The translations under genes were made by a program, and so were the position numbers. This document shows positions 36,721-48,860 of a DNA stretch of 64,000 nucleotides, piece by piece; within the stretch, counting starts at the first letter, position 1, and each line of letters begins with the position of its first letter. Origin of the DNA: Cynocephalus volans (taxonomy: Eukaryota > Chordata > Mammalia > Dermoptera > Cynocephalidae); contig NC_084478.1 of the NCBI RefSeq assembly GCF_027409185.1, forward strand, positions 82,381,624-82,445,623, in the 5' to 3' direction. The notes beneath the pieces were generated by a model. The model made no database searches. It saw only the letters and a program-made list of their open reading frames with translations, and was not told where the DNA came from.

Positions 36721-37082
36721 CAAGCATGCCGATGAATTGGACCTGACACCAAGAGGAATCCCCTTGACCATGACTTCCCCTATAGGAGAAAAGAAGATTA
36801 GATGTACCCCAGCACCTTTTGCCACTGAAAACCTTAACAGCCCTCACTGCCACTGCAGAAACACACAGCATGGCTGCTGAGGATATCTGCAACCTTTGCC
36901 AGTGCTGACAGTACTTGACGGAGCTACACGGAGATAATGCCACTGCACCTGCATTGGAGACAGAACCTCCACACTCGGCCCAGATAACACCTTTTCACTC
37001 ACCCACAGGTGTAGGTCTTCCCCACTGAAACCAATTCATAAAGTCTGAAAGAAGTGACTGCTCTATCAATGTGCAGACATCA

Positions 37083-37885
37083 ATGCAAGGCAAGAAGAAA
37101 CAAGAAAAATTAAGAAAACATGACACCACCAAAGAAGCACAATAATTTTCAGTAAACCTGAAAGAAATGGTAACATATCTTATGCCTGACAAATAATTCA
37201 GAATAACCGTTTTAAGGAAGCCCAGTGAGCTACAAAAATTAAATTAAATTAAATTAAATTAAATTAAACAAAAATAAGAAAAACAATGCACAACAAAAAG
37301 AAAAGTTCATAAAGAAATAGAAGTCTTCAAAATGAAACACACAGATATTCTGGAGCTAAAAATGCAATGAATGATATAAAAAAATACAATACAGAGTGTC
37401 AGCAACAGACTTGATCAAGCAGAAGAAAGAATGTGTGAACTCAAATACAGGTCATTTGAAAATAGCCAGTCAGAGAAAAAAAAAAGAAAAGAAAAGGAAG
37501 GAAGAAAGGTCTCCAATCAGGTTCAATCCAAGAAGTTTTCATCAAGGCATATTTTACTCAAACTGTCAAAAATCAAAGACAAAGAGAATTTTGACTGCTC
37601 CAAGAGAAAAGGAATTTCTCACATACAAGAAAACCCACAAATGTCTATCGGCGGATATCTTAGCAAAACACTATAGGCCAGAAAACAGTGGGATGATTAA
37701 AGTGCAGAAAGAAAAAAAAATTCAACCCAAAAATATCTTACATGGCAAAGCTGTCCTTCAGAAATGAAAAGGAGGTAAAGATTTTTCCACACTTTGTTTC
37801 TTTCCATACCTTTTGTTTAGGTATGAGAGTTTATTAACACTAGACCTACCTTACAAGAAATGCTAAAGGGGGTTCTTTAAGCTGA
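37083..37885 (+). pseudogene. L1 ORF1 relic (L1-6)
   Basis: Starts near ATG 37083 (MQGKKKQEKLRKHDTTKEAQ). A TTAAA-type pentanucleotide microsatellite at about 37237-37267 disrupts the coiled-coil part. The C-terminal part near 37520-37760 retains 'LTYKKTHKCLSADILAKHY'. It is badly frameshifted. Confidence 0.65.
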
Positions 37886-38525
37886 AACAAAAGAACAATA
37901 ATTAGTACCATGAAAACATATGAAAATATAAAACTCATTGGTTCAAATAAATATACGGTAAATACAGAATATTCTAATACTGTCATGGTGTTGTGTAAAA
38001 CACTTATGACTCTAGTATAAAGGTTAAAAGCAAAAAAAAATCTAAATAACCATAGCTACAATAATTTGTTAATAGACAGACAATATAAAAAGACACAATG
38101 GCTAAGGCTCAGAGGGAAGCGTGCACAGCCCAGCAGCTGCTAGGTGTGCCAAAACCAGACCCTTGTGGCACCAGGGTCCAGTCTAAGGCCCTGTGGGGGA
38201 AGGAAAGTACAACAGCCCAGCAGGCACCAAGGTGAGCTGAGACCTACACAGAACCAGGGGCACAGTCGACAGTGACAGAAAGCTAGAACAGGAGCCAAGG
38301 TAGTGTAATATAGATACCTTCACAACTTCTGTCACCACAAGGACAGTTCACCACCACAGTAGCAGCCAGGGCCACTAGGGCCACTCTACAGACAACCTGC
38401 CACTCACTTGACTACATTGATATAAGAAAAGTCACCAGTAGAGCCTGCAAATAGAGGAGGAAGTCTTTATCCTCATAGCCAACTCCAGAGTAACAGAATG
38501 AGCAAGTCTTCTTCCACATGATCAA

Positions 38526-39510
38526 ACATCAATGAAAAAATACTAGAACTACAAACACACGAGAAGATATGACACCACCAAAGGAATACAGTAATGCTCA
38601 AATTCCAGACCCCAGACAACAGAGAATACTTGAAATGTCTGAAAAAAAAACGAAGGAATGATCTTAAGAAAGCTTGAGGAAATAAAAGAACACTCAATTA
38701 GAGAACATAAAGAAACAAGAAAAAATATCCAGAATACAAAGGAGGAAATTTACAAAGATATTAACACCTTAAAAAAGAATGTAGCAGAACTCCTAGAAAT
38801 GAAAGATTCACTCACTGAAATAAAAAACACAACAGAGAGCTTAAGCAGCAGGCTACAACAAGCAGAAGGAAGAATTTCAGATCTCAAAGATGGTCTTTTT
38901 GAAATAACCCAGGCAGACCAAAAAAAAAAAAAAAAAGGAAAAAAGAATTTAAACTAATGAGGAAAATCTAAGAGAAATAGTAGATATCCTCAAGCACTCT
39001 AACATCTGAATTGTGGGTTTACAGAAGGGGAGAAGAAAGGAAAAGGCATTGAAAACCTATTCAAGGAAATAATAACAGAAAACTTCCCAGCAGTAGGGAG
39101 AGATACAGACCTTCAGATCCAGCAAGCTCAAAGGTCCCCAAACAGATTCAGTCCAAAAAGATCCTCTCCAAGACACATTATAGTCAAGTTTGCAAAGGTC
39201 AAAAACAAAGAGAATTCTAAAAGCAGCAAGAGAAAAGCATCAGGTCACTTATAAAGGAACCCCCATCAGACTGACAGCAGACTTCTCAACTGAAACCCTA
39301 CAGGCCAGAAGAAAGTGGAATGATATATTCAAAACACTAAAAGAAAAAAATTGCCTACCAAGAATTGTTTACCCAGCATAGATAGCTCTCCTTCAGAAAT
39401 GAGGGAGAAATAGTGTATTTGCCAGACAAACAAAAATTGTGGGAGTTCACCACTGCACGACCAGCCCTGCAAGAAATTCTCAAGGGAGTCCTGCATCTGG
39501 AATCTGAATA
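38526..39510 (+). pseudogene. L1 ORF1 relic (L1-7)
   Basis: The coiled-coil region is open over 38658-38957: 'LRKLEEIKEHSIREHKETRK', 'KKNVAELLEMKDSLTEIKN', 'LFEITQADQ' before a 15-A tract. The RNA-binding part is near 39190-39381 ('AREKHQVTYKGTPIRLTADF'). The end is 'LQEILKGVLHLESE' at ~39509. Frameshifts near 38940 and 39385 and elsewhere break it. Confidence 0.8.
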
Positions 39511-39694
39511 ATGTATGTCACTATCATGCACACACAAGAAAGAGCAAAACCTGCCACTAAAACAAAAATGCCAGTGAGAAAGAGCAAGAAGCTAAATAAT
39601 GCCACCTCAAATATCCAATTAAGGTTGAAGAAGAGAAATAAAAGGGGAATTAAGGATCAAAAGATATTTTAAAATCTAAACAAACAGCAATGAA

Positions 39695-42600
39695 ATGACA
39701 AGAATTAAACAATATCTATCAATAACCACTCTAAATGTGAATGCTTTAAACTCCCCATTCAAAAGGCATCGATTGACTGATTCAATTAAAAAGCTAGACC
39801 CAAGTGTATGTTGTCTTCAAGAGACCCATCTCACATATAGACACACAGACTAAAACTGAAGGGATGGAAAAAGATGTTCCATGGAAACCAAAAACAAGCA
39901 GGAGTAGCTATTCCTATATCGGAAAAAATAGACTTTGAACCAAAAAACATAAAAAGAGACCAAAAGGCCACTATATAATGACAAAAGGATCAATCCAGCT
40001 AGAAGACATAACAATCATAAACATATATGCACCCAATACTGGAGCAACCAGATATATAAAGCCAAACACTCTTAGACCTAAAGAAAGAAATAAGCCCTAA
40101 TACCTAAATAGTGGGTGACCTGAACACTCTTCTCTCAGTATGGGACAGATTTTCCAGGCAACAAATCAACAAAGAGACACAGGATTTAAACTCCACGTTC
40201 AACCAACTGGACATGGCAGATATATACAGAACATTTCACCCAACAACTAAAGAATATACTTTCTTCTCATCACACATGGAACATTCTCCAGGATAGACCA
40301 CATATTAGGCCACAAATCTAGTCTCAGCAAATTTTAAAAAACTGAAATCATTCCAAGTAACTTTTCAGGCCACGATGGACTAAAATTGGAAATTAATAAT
40401 AAGCAAAACTCTGGAAAATATACAAATCCTTGGGAACAAAATAATAGGCTCCTGAATGACCTATGGGTCCAAGAAGAAATTAAACAGGAAATCAAAAAAT
40501 TTCTAGAAACTAATAGGAATAAATATACATCATACCAAAACATGTAGGATACTGCAAAAGCAGTACTAAGAGGCAGATTTATTTATTGCAATAAATGCTT
40601 ACATCAAAAGAACAGAAAGACTTCAAATAAACGACCTAACACTATGCTGCAAGGAACTTGAAAAACAACAACAATCCAAACCTAAAGGTAGTAGACAGAA
40701 AAAATTGATATCAGAGCTGAACTAAATGAAAGAGACCCAAAAAACAATAGAAAACATCAACAAAACAAAAAGTTGTTTTTTCAAGAAGATAAATAAAATA
40801 GATGAACCATTAGCTAGGTTAACAAAAAAAGAAGAGAGAAGACCCAAATAACAAACATCAGAAATGAAAAGGGAGACATTACAACTGATACCACAGAAAC
40901 ATGAAGAATCATTAGAGACTATTATAAAGAACTGTATGAAACAAATAAGAAAATCAGGAAGATATGATTAAGTTTCTGGACAAATACAAAAACCCAGACT
41001 GAACCAAGAAGTGATAGAAAACCTGAACAGATGAATAACAAGCAACAAGTTTGAAGGGGTAATCAGCAACCTTCCAACAAAGAATAGCCCAGGTCTGGAT
41101 GGCTTTATAGCTGAATTCTATCAAAATTTTAAAGAGAAATTAATACTAATTCTCCTCAAACTATTCCAAACAATTGAAAGAGAAGCTACTCTCCCAAACT
41201 CATTCTGTGAGGCCACTGTAACTCTGACACCAAAACCAGATAAAGACACAAGAAAAAGAAAATTACAGGCCAACATCCTTGATGAATCTAGATACAAAAA
41301 TCCTCAACAAAATATGAGCAATCAGAATACAGCAACATATTAAAAAATAATACACTATGATCAAGTGAGATTCTTCCCAGGGATACAAGGATGGTTCAAC
41401 ACACGAAAGACAGTAAATGTAATACATCACATCAGCAAAGTCAAGGACAAAGACCATATGATTACCTCAATAGATGATGAAAAACCATTTGACAAAATTC
41501 AACATCCCTTCATGATAAAGAGTCTCAACAAATTAGGTATAAAAGGAAAATATCAACACAATAAAAGCCATTTATGACAAGCCCACCGCCAGTATCATTC
41601 TGAATGGAGAAAAACTGAGGGCCTTTCCCTTAAGAACAGGAACAAGACAATGATGCCCACTCTCACCACTTCTATTTACCATAGTACTGGAGGTACTAGC
41701 CAGAGCAATCAGGCAAGAGAAAGAAATAAAGGGACTTCAGATTGGAAAAGATGAAGTCAAACTTTCCCTATTTGCAGATGACATGATACTATATATAGAA
41801 AAACCTAAAGACTTTATTAGAAAACCCAGAGAGCTGGTTAATAACTTTACTAACATTGCAGGATACAAAATAAATGCCCTCAAATCAACTGCATTTATAT
41901 ACTCAAATACTGAACTAACAGAAAGAGAAATAAAGAAAGCAAGCCCATTTACAATTGACACACACAAAAATAAAATTCCTAGGGATCAATTTAACCAAGG
42001 AGGTGAAAGACCTCTACAATGAGAACTACAAACCTCTTCTGAAAGAAATTAAAGAATACACAAAAAGATAGAAAGATGTTCCATGCTCTTGGATTGGAAA
42101 AATTAACATTGTGAAAATGTCTAAACTACTCAAAGTGATCTACAGATTCAGTGCAATCCCTGACAAAATACCAAAGACATTCTTCACATGGAAATGGAAA
42201 AAACAATCTTACCCTTCATATGGAAAAACAAAGGACCCCAAATAGCCAAAGCAATCCTGAGCAAAAAAAAATAAATAAAGCCAGAGGGATAACACTACCT
42301 GACTTCAAATTATACTACAAAGCTATTGTAACCAAAACAGCATGGTACTGGCATAAAAATAGACATTCAGACTACTAGAGTAGAATTGAGAACCCAGAAA
42401 TCATCCCTCAGGCTTACAGCCATCTGATATTGGACAAAGGCAACAAAAATCTACATTGGGGAAAAGACTGCCTCTTCAACAAGTGGTGCTGGGAAAACTG
42501 GATATCCATATGCAGAAGAATGAAACTAGATATGCACGTTCTCACCATACACTAAAGTAGTTGAGTTCAAAATGGACTAAAGGCTTAAGTATAAGACCTG

Positions 42601-43540
42601 AAACTGCAACATTACTAAGGGAAAATATAGGTTAAACACTTCAGCAACTAGGTCTGGGCACTGACGTTATGAACATGAGCCCAAAAGCACAAGCAGGGAA
42701 AGAAAAAATAAACAAGTGGGACTATATCAAACTAAAAAGCTTCTGCACAGCAAAGGAGACAATCAACAGAGTGAAACAACAACCTGCAGAGTGGGAGAAA
42801 ATTTTTGCTATGCATCCAACAAGGGATTAATATCCATAATATACGAGGAACTCAAGCAAATATAAAGTAAAAAAATAAATGGCCCAATTAAAATATGAGC
42901 AAAGGAGCTGAATAGATATTTTTCAAAGGAAGACATACAAATGGCCAACAGGTACATGAAAAAATGTTCTACATCAGATAGTCATCTGTGAAATGCAAAT
43001 TAAAACTACATTGAGATACCACCTCACCCCAGTTAGACTGGCTATAATCAAAAAGATGGTGAATAACAGATCCTGGCAAGGGTGTGGTGAGAAGGGAATG
43101 CTCCTACACTGTTGGTGGGACTGTAAATTAGTACGACCACTATGAAAAACTGTATGGAGGTTTCTCAAACAATTACAGATAGATCTTTCATATGATCTGG
43201 CAATCCCACTTCTGGATATATATCCAGAGGAATGGAAATCATGTTGAAGGGATACCTGCACTCCCATGTTCATTGCAGCTCTGTTTACAATAGCCAAGAC
43301 ATGGAACTAACCTAAATGTCCATTGATGCACAATTGGATAAGGAAACTGTGGTATATATACACCATGGAATACTACTCTGCCATAAAAAAGAATGAAACA
43401 CTCCCATTTGCAACAACATGGATGAGCCTGGAGAAACTTATTTTGAGTGATATAAGCAAAGCATAGAGAGATATATACCACATGTACTCACTCATATGTG
43501 GGAGCTAAGAGAGAAAGAAGGAAGGAAAGAAAGACCACAG
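39695..43540 (+). pseudogene. L1 ORF2 relic (L1-7)
   Basis: The ATG at 39695 gives MTRIKQYLSITTLNVNALNS. Endonuclease pieces follow, with GDLNTLLS near 40111, then RT with '[20 protein letters not shown]' near 41390 and an intact FADDM box at 41771-41785. The C-terminal region runs to ~43500. At least ten frameshifts or stops are evident, so it is inactive. Confidence 0.8.
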
Positions 43541-45956
43541 TAATGCTTTGGACTTGCAGAGGGAGAGAACATTCCTTGGGCTACAAAGTGGAGTGGGAGT
43601 GAATGGGGGAGGGAGAGGGAGGGCGGTTGAGGATAACTGGGTGGGAGACATGGGGTACAAATGCAATTTGTGGTAATGGGTATGCTGACAGTATGAGTCT
43701 GGCCCTCATATCATGGACATGAAGGGTGACAATCAGCTTTGTATCTCATGAATATTCATAACCAACTAAAAAACACAATGTAAATTGTGACATCAAAAAC
43801 TAAAATGTGGGTGGGTGTGAGAGGAGAATTATAGAGGTTTTGTATGCAATTGGATAAGTTGTTATCCACTTAAAATAAACTGGTACAACTATGTTTTATG
43901 TAAGCCTCATGGTAACCACAAAGCAAAAACCTACAGTAGATACACAATAGATAGAGAAAGAAATCAAAGCATAACACTACAGAAAATCATCAACTCATAA
44001 ATGAAAACAAGAGAAGAATAAAGAAAAAATCTACCAATCTGCATAATACCATAAACCAATTTGCAAAATGGCAATAGATAATTACCTTCAGTGTAAATTA
44101 GTTAAATTTCCCAAACCAAACACAGAAAGTGGCTGAATGGACTAAAAGAGAAGACCCAACATATGCTGAGTGTAAGAGATTCATCTTAGCTTTAAGGACA
44201 CACATAGACTAAAAGTGAAAGGATGAAAAAAATGTTCTATGCAAACAGTAACCAAAAATAGAGTAGAGGTAACTATACTTATATCAGACAAAAATAAACT
44301 TAAGTCAAAAACTAAAAAGAGACAAAGAAGGTCATTATAATGATAAAGGGGTCAATCCTTCAAGGGAATATAACAATTTTAAATATACTCAACATCAGAG
44401 CACCTAAATATGTAAATCAAAGATTAATAAATCTAAAGGGAGAAATATATAGCAATACAATAATAGTAGAAGACTTCAATATCCTATTTACAATAGCCAG
44501 TTCATCCAGACAGAAAATCAATAGGGAATTGTTAGACTTGAGCTAATCTCTAGACCAAAGAGACCTAACAGACATATGCAGAACATTCCATCCAACAAAA
44601 AAATACACATTTTTCTTAAGTGCACATGGAACATTGTCCAGAATAAATCAAATGTCAGACCAGAAAACAATGCTTAACAAATTTAAGAAGACTGAAATCA
44701 TTATCTTTTTTAACCACAATGGTATTAAACTAGAAACCTATAACAGAAGAAAAATTTGAAACTTTACAAATATATGAAAATTAAAGAAAATGCTTCTAAA
44801 AAGCCATGAGTCAAAGAAAAAATCAAAATGGAAATTTAAAATATCTTGAGACAAACAAAAATGTAAACATGACATACTAAAGAAAAGAAAGAAGAAAGAA
44901 AAAAAGAAGGAAAGAAAGAAGAAAAGGAAGAAAATATGGGCAGACCAATAAAGAATTAAGAAAATTGAATCAGTAATCAAAAATATCACATCAAAGAAAA
45001 GCCCAGGACCTGATGGTTTCACTGCTGATTTCTACCAAACATTTAAAGAAGAATTAATACCAATCCTTCGCAAAATAATCTTCCAAAAAATTAAAGAGAA
45101 GGGAACACTTTCAAATTAATTTCAGGAGGCCATCATTACCATGATACCAAAGCCAGTAAAGGACACTAAGAAAAAGAAAAAAAAAAAAAAGACCAATATC
45201 CCTGATGTACATGGATGTGAAAATCTTCAACAAAATATTAGCAAACTGAATTAGCAGAACATTAATGATACATAATGATCAAGTGGGATTTATCTGTGGG
45301 ATGCAAGGATAGTTCAACATATGTAAATCTACAATTGTGATATACCACATTAAGATAACGTACAACCATATGATCATCTCAGTAATGGAGGAAAAGCATT
45401 TGAGAAAGCTCAACAGCCACATGATAAAACTTAAATTAGGTATTGTAGGAATGTACAGTAACACAATAAAGGCAATATATGGCAAACCCACAGCTAACAT
45501 ACTCAACAGTGAAAAGTTTGAAAGCTTTTTTCTCTAAGATCAGAAACAAGACAAGGGTGCCCTCTCTTGTCACTTCTATTAAATATAGTACTGGAAGTTC
45601 TAGCCAGAGCAATTAGTCAAGAAAAAGGAATAAAAGTCATCCAAATCAGAAATGAAGTAGTAAAATTGTTTCTGTTTGCAAATGATATGATTTTATATAG
45701 AGAAACCTAAGACTCCACCAAAAAACTGTTAGAACCAATAAACAAATTCAGTATGCTTTGGGACACAAAATTAACATACAAAAATTGTTGCATTTCTATA
45801 CATGAACAACAAACTATCCAAAAAAGAAATCAAGAAAACCATCCCATTTACAATAGCATCAAGAAAGAAATAAAATACTGAGGAATAAATTTAACCAAGT
45901 AGGTAAAAAGTCTGTACAAAGAAAACTACAAAACATTTAACAAAGAAATTGGTGAA

Positions 45957-46517
45957 TGTTGCTTTGTGTTGCTTCGCCCCCCACGGATTTGTCACCCCAC
46001 ATCCCCTGGGTGACAGAGATGAAAGGATTACTCAAAGCCCATCTCTTCTGAGCAGTGAGAAGCCCCGAAGAGGTTAACTTCTCAGGCACCCTCCAGTGAG
46101 AGGCAGCCCCTCCTTGGGAAATTAACGCCAAACTGGAGTTCTCTTCCTGCATTTATTTTCGAGATCAGGAAGTTACAGGAAGAGAACAAAGGTGGGGTTA
46201 TAGTTTAACAATATAGGCTGGTAACTTTCAGTGAAACAAGCCAGATGACATTCCAGTAGACAATTAAGTGATCTTATCAACACAAGCTTGATCTTAGCAA
46301 ACATTCCTTCTTATAGCAATTTCTCAGTATCTTTACATAACAATCAGTAATTAGTCTGTCTTTGAGCCAGCAACCTGCTGTGCCACAATTCTTACCTTGC
46401 AACAGAGACTTATCGCCTGAGGAAAATGTCCTGTCCTTGCAAGGTCAATATTTGAAACTGCAAAGCTTTGGAAAACCAGGCCCTGTGAAGTACATATGCT
46501 TTATAGTATATTCCACA
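45957..46517 (-). mobile_element. Solo LTR, class II ERV-like
   Basis: A 561-bp block, TGTTGCTTTG ... TATTCCACA on the + strand, is flanked by perfect 6-bp repeats GGTGAA (45951-45956 and 46518-46523), the duplication size of class II (ERVK-type) integrases. The polyadenylation signal lies on the minus strand (complement of 46152-46157). No internal region is present. It is unrelated by eye to the LTRs at 1725 and 34387. Confidence 0.85.
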
Positions 46518-46678
46518 GGTGAAGATACAAATAAATGGAAAGACATTTCATGTTCATGAATTGAAAGAATTAATATTGTTAAAATGTCCATATTACCAAA
46601 TTGATCTACAATGCAATTTATATCAAATTTCCAATGCCATTTTTCACAAATATTTTTAAAATCCTGAAATTTGTATGG

Positions 46679-46938
46679 TCTTTCTTTCTTTGTTTCTTAG
46701 CTCCCATTTATGACAGAACAAACCTATAGCTACTAGAGATGGGAAAGGGGGAGGTGGAGAAGGGATAGGGAATAATTGGGTAAGGGACACAAAAAGTAAT
46801 TATGATTTGTAATGATGAAAATGCTAATAATATTGATTTGATCATCACAGATTGTACACAAATACTGATAGTCAACTCTGTTTCCCATAAATATGTATAA
46901 ATAAAAATAAAAAAAAAAAAAACAACAACAACAACAAC
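46679..46938 (+). mobile_element. Short L1 3'-UTR insertion with 5' inversion (twin priming)
   Basis: Flanked by perfect 12-bp repeats AAATTTGTATGG (46667-46678 and 46939-46950). The first ~30 bp (tctttctttctttgtttctt...) are the reverse complement of the L1 'gggagctaagaaac' region. The rest is sense L1 3' UTR of the same type as the composite retroposon tail ('ctaataatattgatttgatc'), ending in an A run and (AAC)n. This is the classic twin-priming outcome. Confidence 0.85.
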
Positions 46939-47273
46939 AAATTTGTATGGAACCTCAAAAGACCGCAAACAGTCAAAGCAATCTTGAGCAAAAAGAACAA
47001 AATGAGGTATCACACTATCTGCCTTCAAAATATACTACAAATCCATACTAATTAAAACATAATGGTAGTGGCAAAAAGAAAACAGACATATAGACAAGGG
47101 GAACAGAATAGAAAGCACAGAAATAAATCCATGCATATACAGTCAACTAATTTTTTAAAAAGGCACCAGGAATACACAATGGGAAAATGATAGTCTCTTT
47201 AATAAATGGTGCTTAGAAAACTGATTCACATGAAGAAGAATGAAGTTGGGCCCTTATCCCACACTACACACAA

Positions 47274-47990
47274 AAATCAGTTGGCTTTATATATGTGGGT
47301 TTATTTCTGGGTTCTCTATTCTATTCCATTGGTCCATGTGTCTGCTTTTATGCCAGTACCACTCCATTTTGATTACTATAGCTTTGTAGTATATTTTGAA
47401 GTCATGTAGTGTGATGCCTCCTGTTTTGTTCCTTTTGTTCAGGATTGCTTTGGCTATTCAGGATCTTTTGTGGCTCCATATGAATTTCATGATTTCATTT
47501 TTCTGTTTCTGTGAAGAATGTCATTAGTTTTTGATAGAGATTGCATCAAATGTGTAGATCACTTTGGGTAGTATGGTTATTTTGACAAAATTATTTGTTC
47601 TAATCCATGAATGTGGGATGTCTTTCCATCTTTGTGTGCATCCTCTATTATTTCTTCCATCAGTGTTTTGGGGTTTTCATTGTAGAGAACTTTCACTTAT
47701 TTGGTTAAATTTATTCCTAGCTTTTTTTTTTTTTTTTTTTGGTAGCTAGTGTAAATGGGATTGCTTTCTTGATTTCTTTTTCAGCTAGTTTGTTGTTGGT
47801 GTATAGAAATGCTACTAATTTTTGTGTGTTGATTTTGTATCCTGCAATTTTACTGAATTAGTTGATCAGTTGTAAGAGTTTTTGGGTGCAGTCCTTCAGT
47901 TTTTCTATATATAAGATCGTTTCATCTGCAAACAGGGACAATTTGGCTTCCTCTTTTCCAATTTTGATGCCTTTTATTTCTTTCTCAAGA
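47274..47990 (-). mobile_element. Antisense L1 ORF2 fragment at an inverted junction
   Basis: The plus strand reads antisense L1 ORF2: 'ttctgggttctctattctat' (47304), 'tactatagctttgtagtata' (47375), 'tttcatctgcaaacagggac' (47920). It begins at overlap word caaaaatcag shared with the sense L1-6 sequence, so two L1 segments meet head-on. No 3' UTR or A tail of this fragment is seen. Confidence 0.8.
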
Positions 47991-48279
47991 ACTCTACTCT
48001 TAAACAAGCAAATTTTATTATATGCATATTATAACTCAATAATCCCTACAAAGAAGTGGGAGAAGGAAGGGGAAGGTGAATGGACAATAAATGTTGTAGA
48101 CTATGAACACAAAGCAGTAGTAATATTATGCAATGAATCATAATCTTAAACCTTTTTACATGATTTATTCTCTGCCAGGAATTCCCTTTCCTGATTTCTC
48201 TGCCTGACAAATTACTACAAAATTCAGTTTACATACCACGTTTGGCAAAGCACCCTGCATAATCACCTCACCTCACTTA
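47991..48279. other. Unassigned sequence
   Basis: Short AT-rich stretch without gene or clear repeat. It links the L1 block to the single-copy flank. Confidence 0.35.
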
Positions 48280-48530
48280 CTGTTCCCACATCTTGACCAC
48301 AGCCAGAGTTACTTGCTTCCTCCGTGTTGCTTCCATTGCACCTAATATCCCTCTACTAGAGCCATTCTGAAATTGAATTGTAAATATTTGTACACTATGC
48401 TTGTCTTTCACATTAGACTGTAGCTCTTTGAAAGCAAAGATTGTGTGTCCTTTTACCTTTAGATTCTAATATAGTATCTGGCAAAGAGTAGGTACTCAAT
48501 AAACATTTGGTAAAATAAATGACTAACTGA
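48280..48530 (+). mobile_element. L2 3'-end relic
   Basis: 'tagactgtagctctttgaaa' and 'gtaggtactcaataaacatt' (48489-48508) are the typical L2 3' wording. Diverged fragment. Confidence 0.75.
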
Positions 48531-48676
48531 AGGTTTTAATGTAAGCCTGAGCTTTTAAAAAGATACGAATTGCAATTATGAAAACAACTATATACATGGG
48601 AAAAGTTAATTTGGCAGAATGTTAACAGATTTCCTGTTAATTTGTTCTTTTTTTCATATCCAAAGTTGTTTATCTT

Positions 48677-48844
48677 TTTTTTTTTTTAAAGATGACTGGT
48701 AAGGGGATCTTAACCCTTGACTTGGTGTTGTCAGCACCACGCTCTCCCAAGCAAGCTAACCAGCCATCCCTATATAGGGATCTGAACCCTTGGCCTTGGT
48801 GTTATCGGCACCACACTCTCTCAAGGGAGCCACGGACTGGCCCT
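48677..48844 (-). mobile_element. tRNA-Ile-derived dimeric SINE (CYN-like), full length
   Basis: On the minus strand: unit 1 starts ggccagtccgtggctccc, with A box and B box (gggttcagatccc). It is followed by the tatataggga linker, unit 2 (ggctggttagcttgcttggg ... gggttaagatccc) and an A-rich tail. A perfect 16-bp target-site duplication (48661-48676, 48845-48860) shows a relatively recent insertion. The anticodon region and B box resemble tRNA-Ile, as in dermopteran CYN SINEs. Confidence 0.9.
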
Positions 48845-48860
48845 CAAAGTTGTTTATCTT

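Larger units (their letters stand above)
38101..43767 (+). mobile_element. Younger L1 (L1-7) inserted in L1-6
   Basis: A 5.67-kb L1, 5'-truncated inside its 5' UTR. It is flanked by target-site copies AAAAAGACACAATG (to 38100) and AAAAAACACAATG (to 43780). On both sides the old L1 inter-ORF sequence is collinear. It contains 5' UTR (38101-38525), ORF1 (about 38526-39510), ORF2 (39695-about 43540) and a G-rich 3' UTR (43600-43767). Its 5'-UTR end matches segment 3 of the composite retroposon and its 3' UTR resembles that element's tail, so this lineage is close to the composite's parent. Confidence 0.9.
34920..47286 (+). mobile_element. Older L1M-like element (L1-6) hosting nested insertions
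   Basis: Near-complete old L1 in pieces: 5' UTR with tandem repeats (34920-37080), ORF1 relic (37083-37885), inter-ORF (to 38100), then after L1-7 the inter-ORF resumes at 43781 ('taaattgtgacatcaaaaac'), with ORF2 endonuclease and RT to 47286. It is interrupted by L1-7 (38101-43767), a solo LTR (45957-46517) and a twin-primed L1 piece (46679-46938). The sense sequence stops at an inverted junction near 47280 and no 3' UTR was found. Confidence 0.85.
44050..47286 (+). pseudogene. L1 ORF2 relic (L1-6), interrupted
   Basis: Endonuclease wording from ~44060 ('gacacacatagactaaaagt' at 44199), RT from ~44995 ('KKSPGLDG'-like relic '[16 protein letters not shown]'), and the catalytic box decayed to FANDM (45675-45689). 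A purine-only GA-rich expansion lies at 44881-44935. It is broken by an LTR at 45957 and a twin-primed insertion at 46679. It ends at an inversion joint. Confidence 0.75.

Noticed and set aside
48677..48844. Functional tRNA genes
   Set aside because: Both tRNA-like units are degenerate, joined in tandem with an A tail and target-site duplication; SINE, not tRNA genes.
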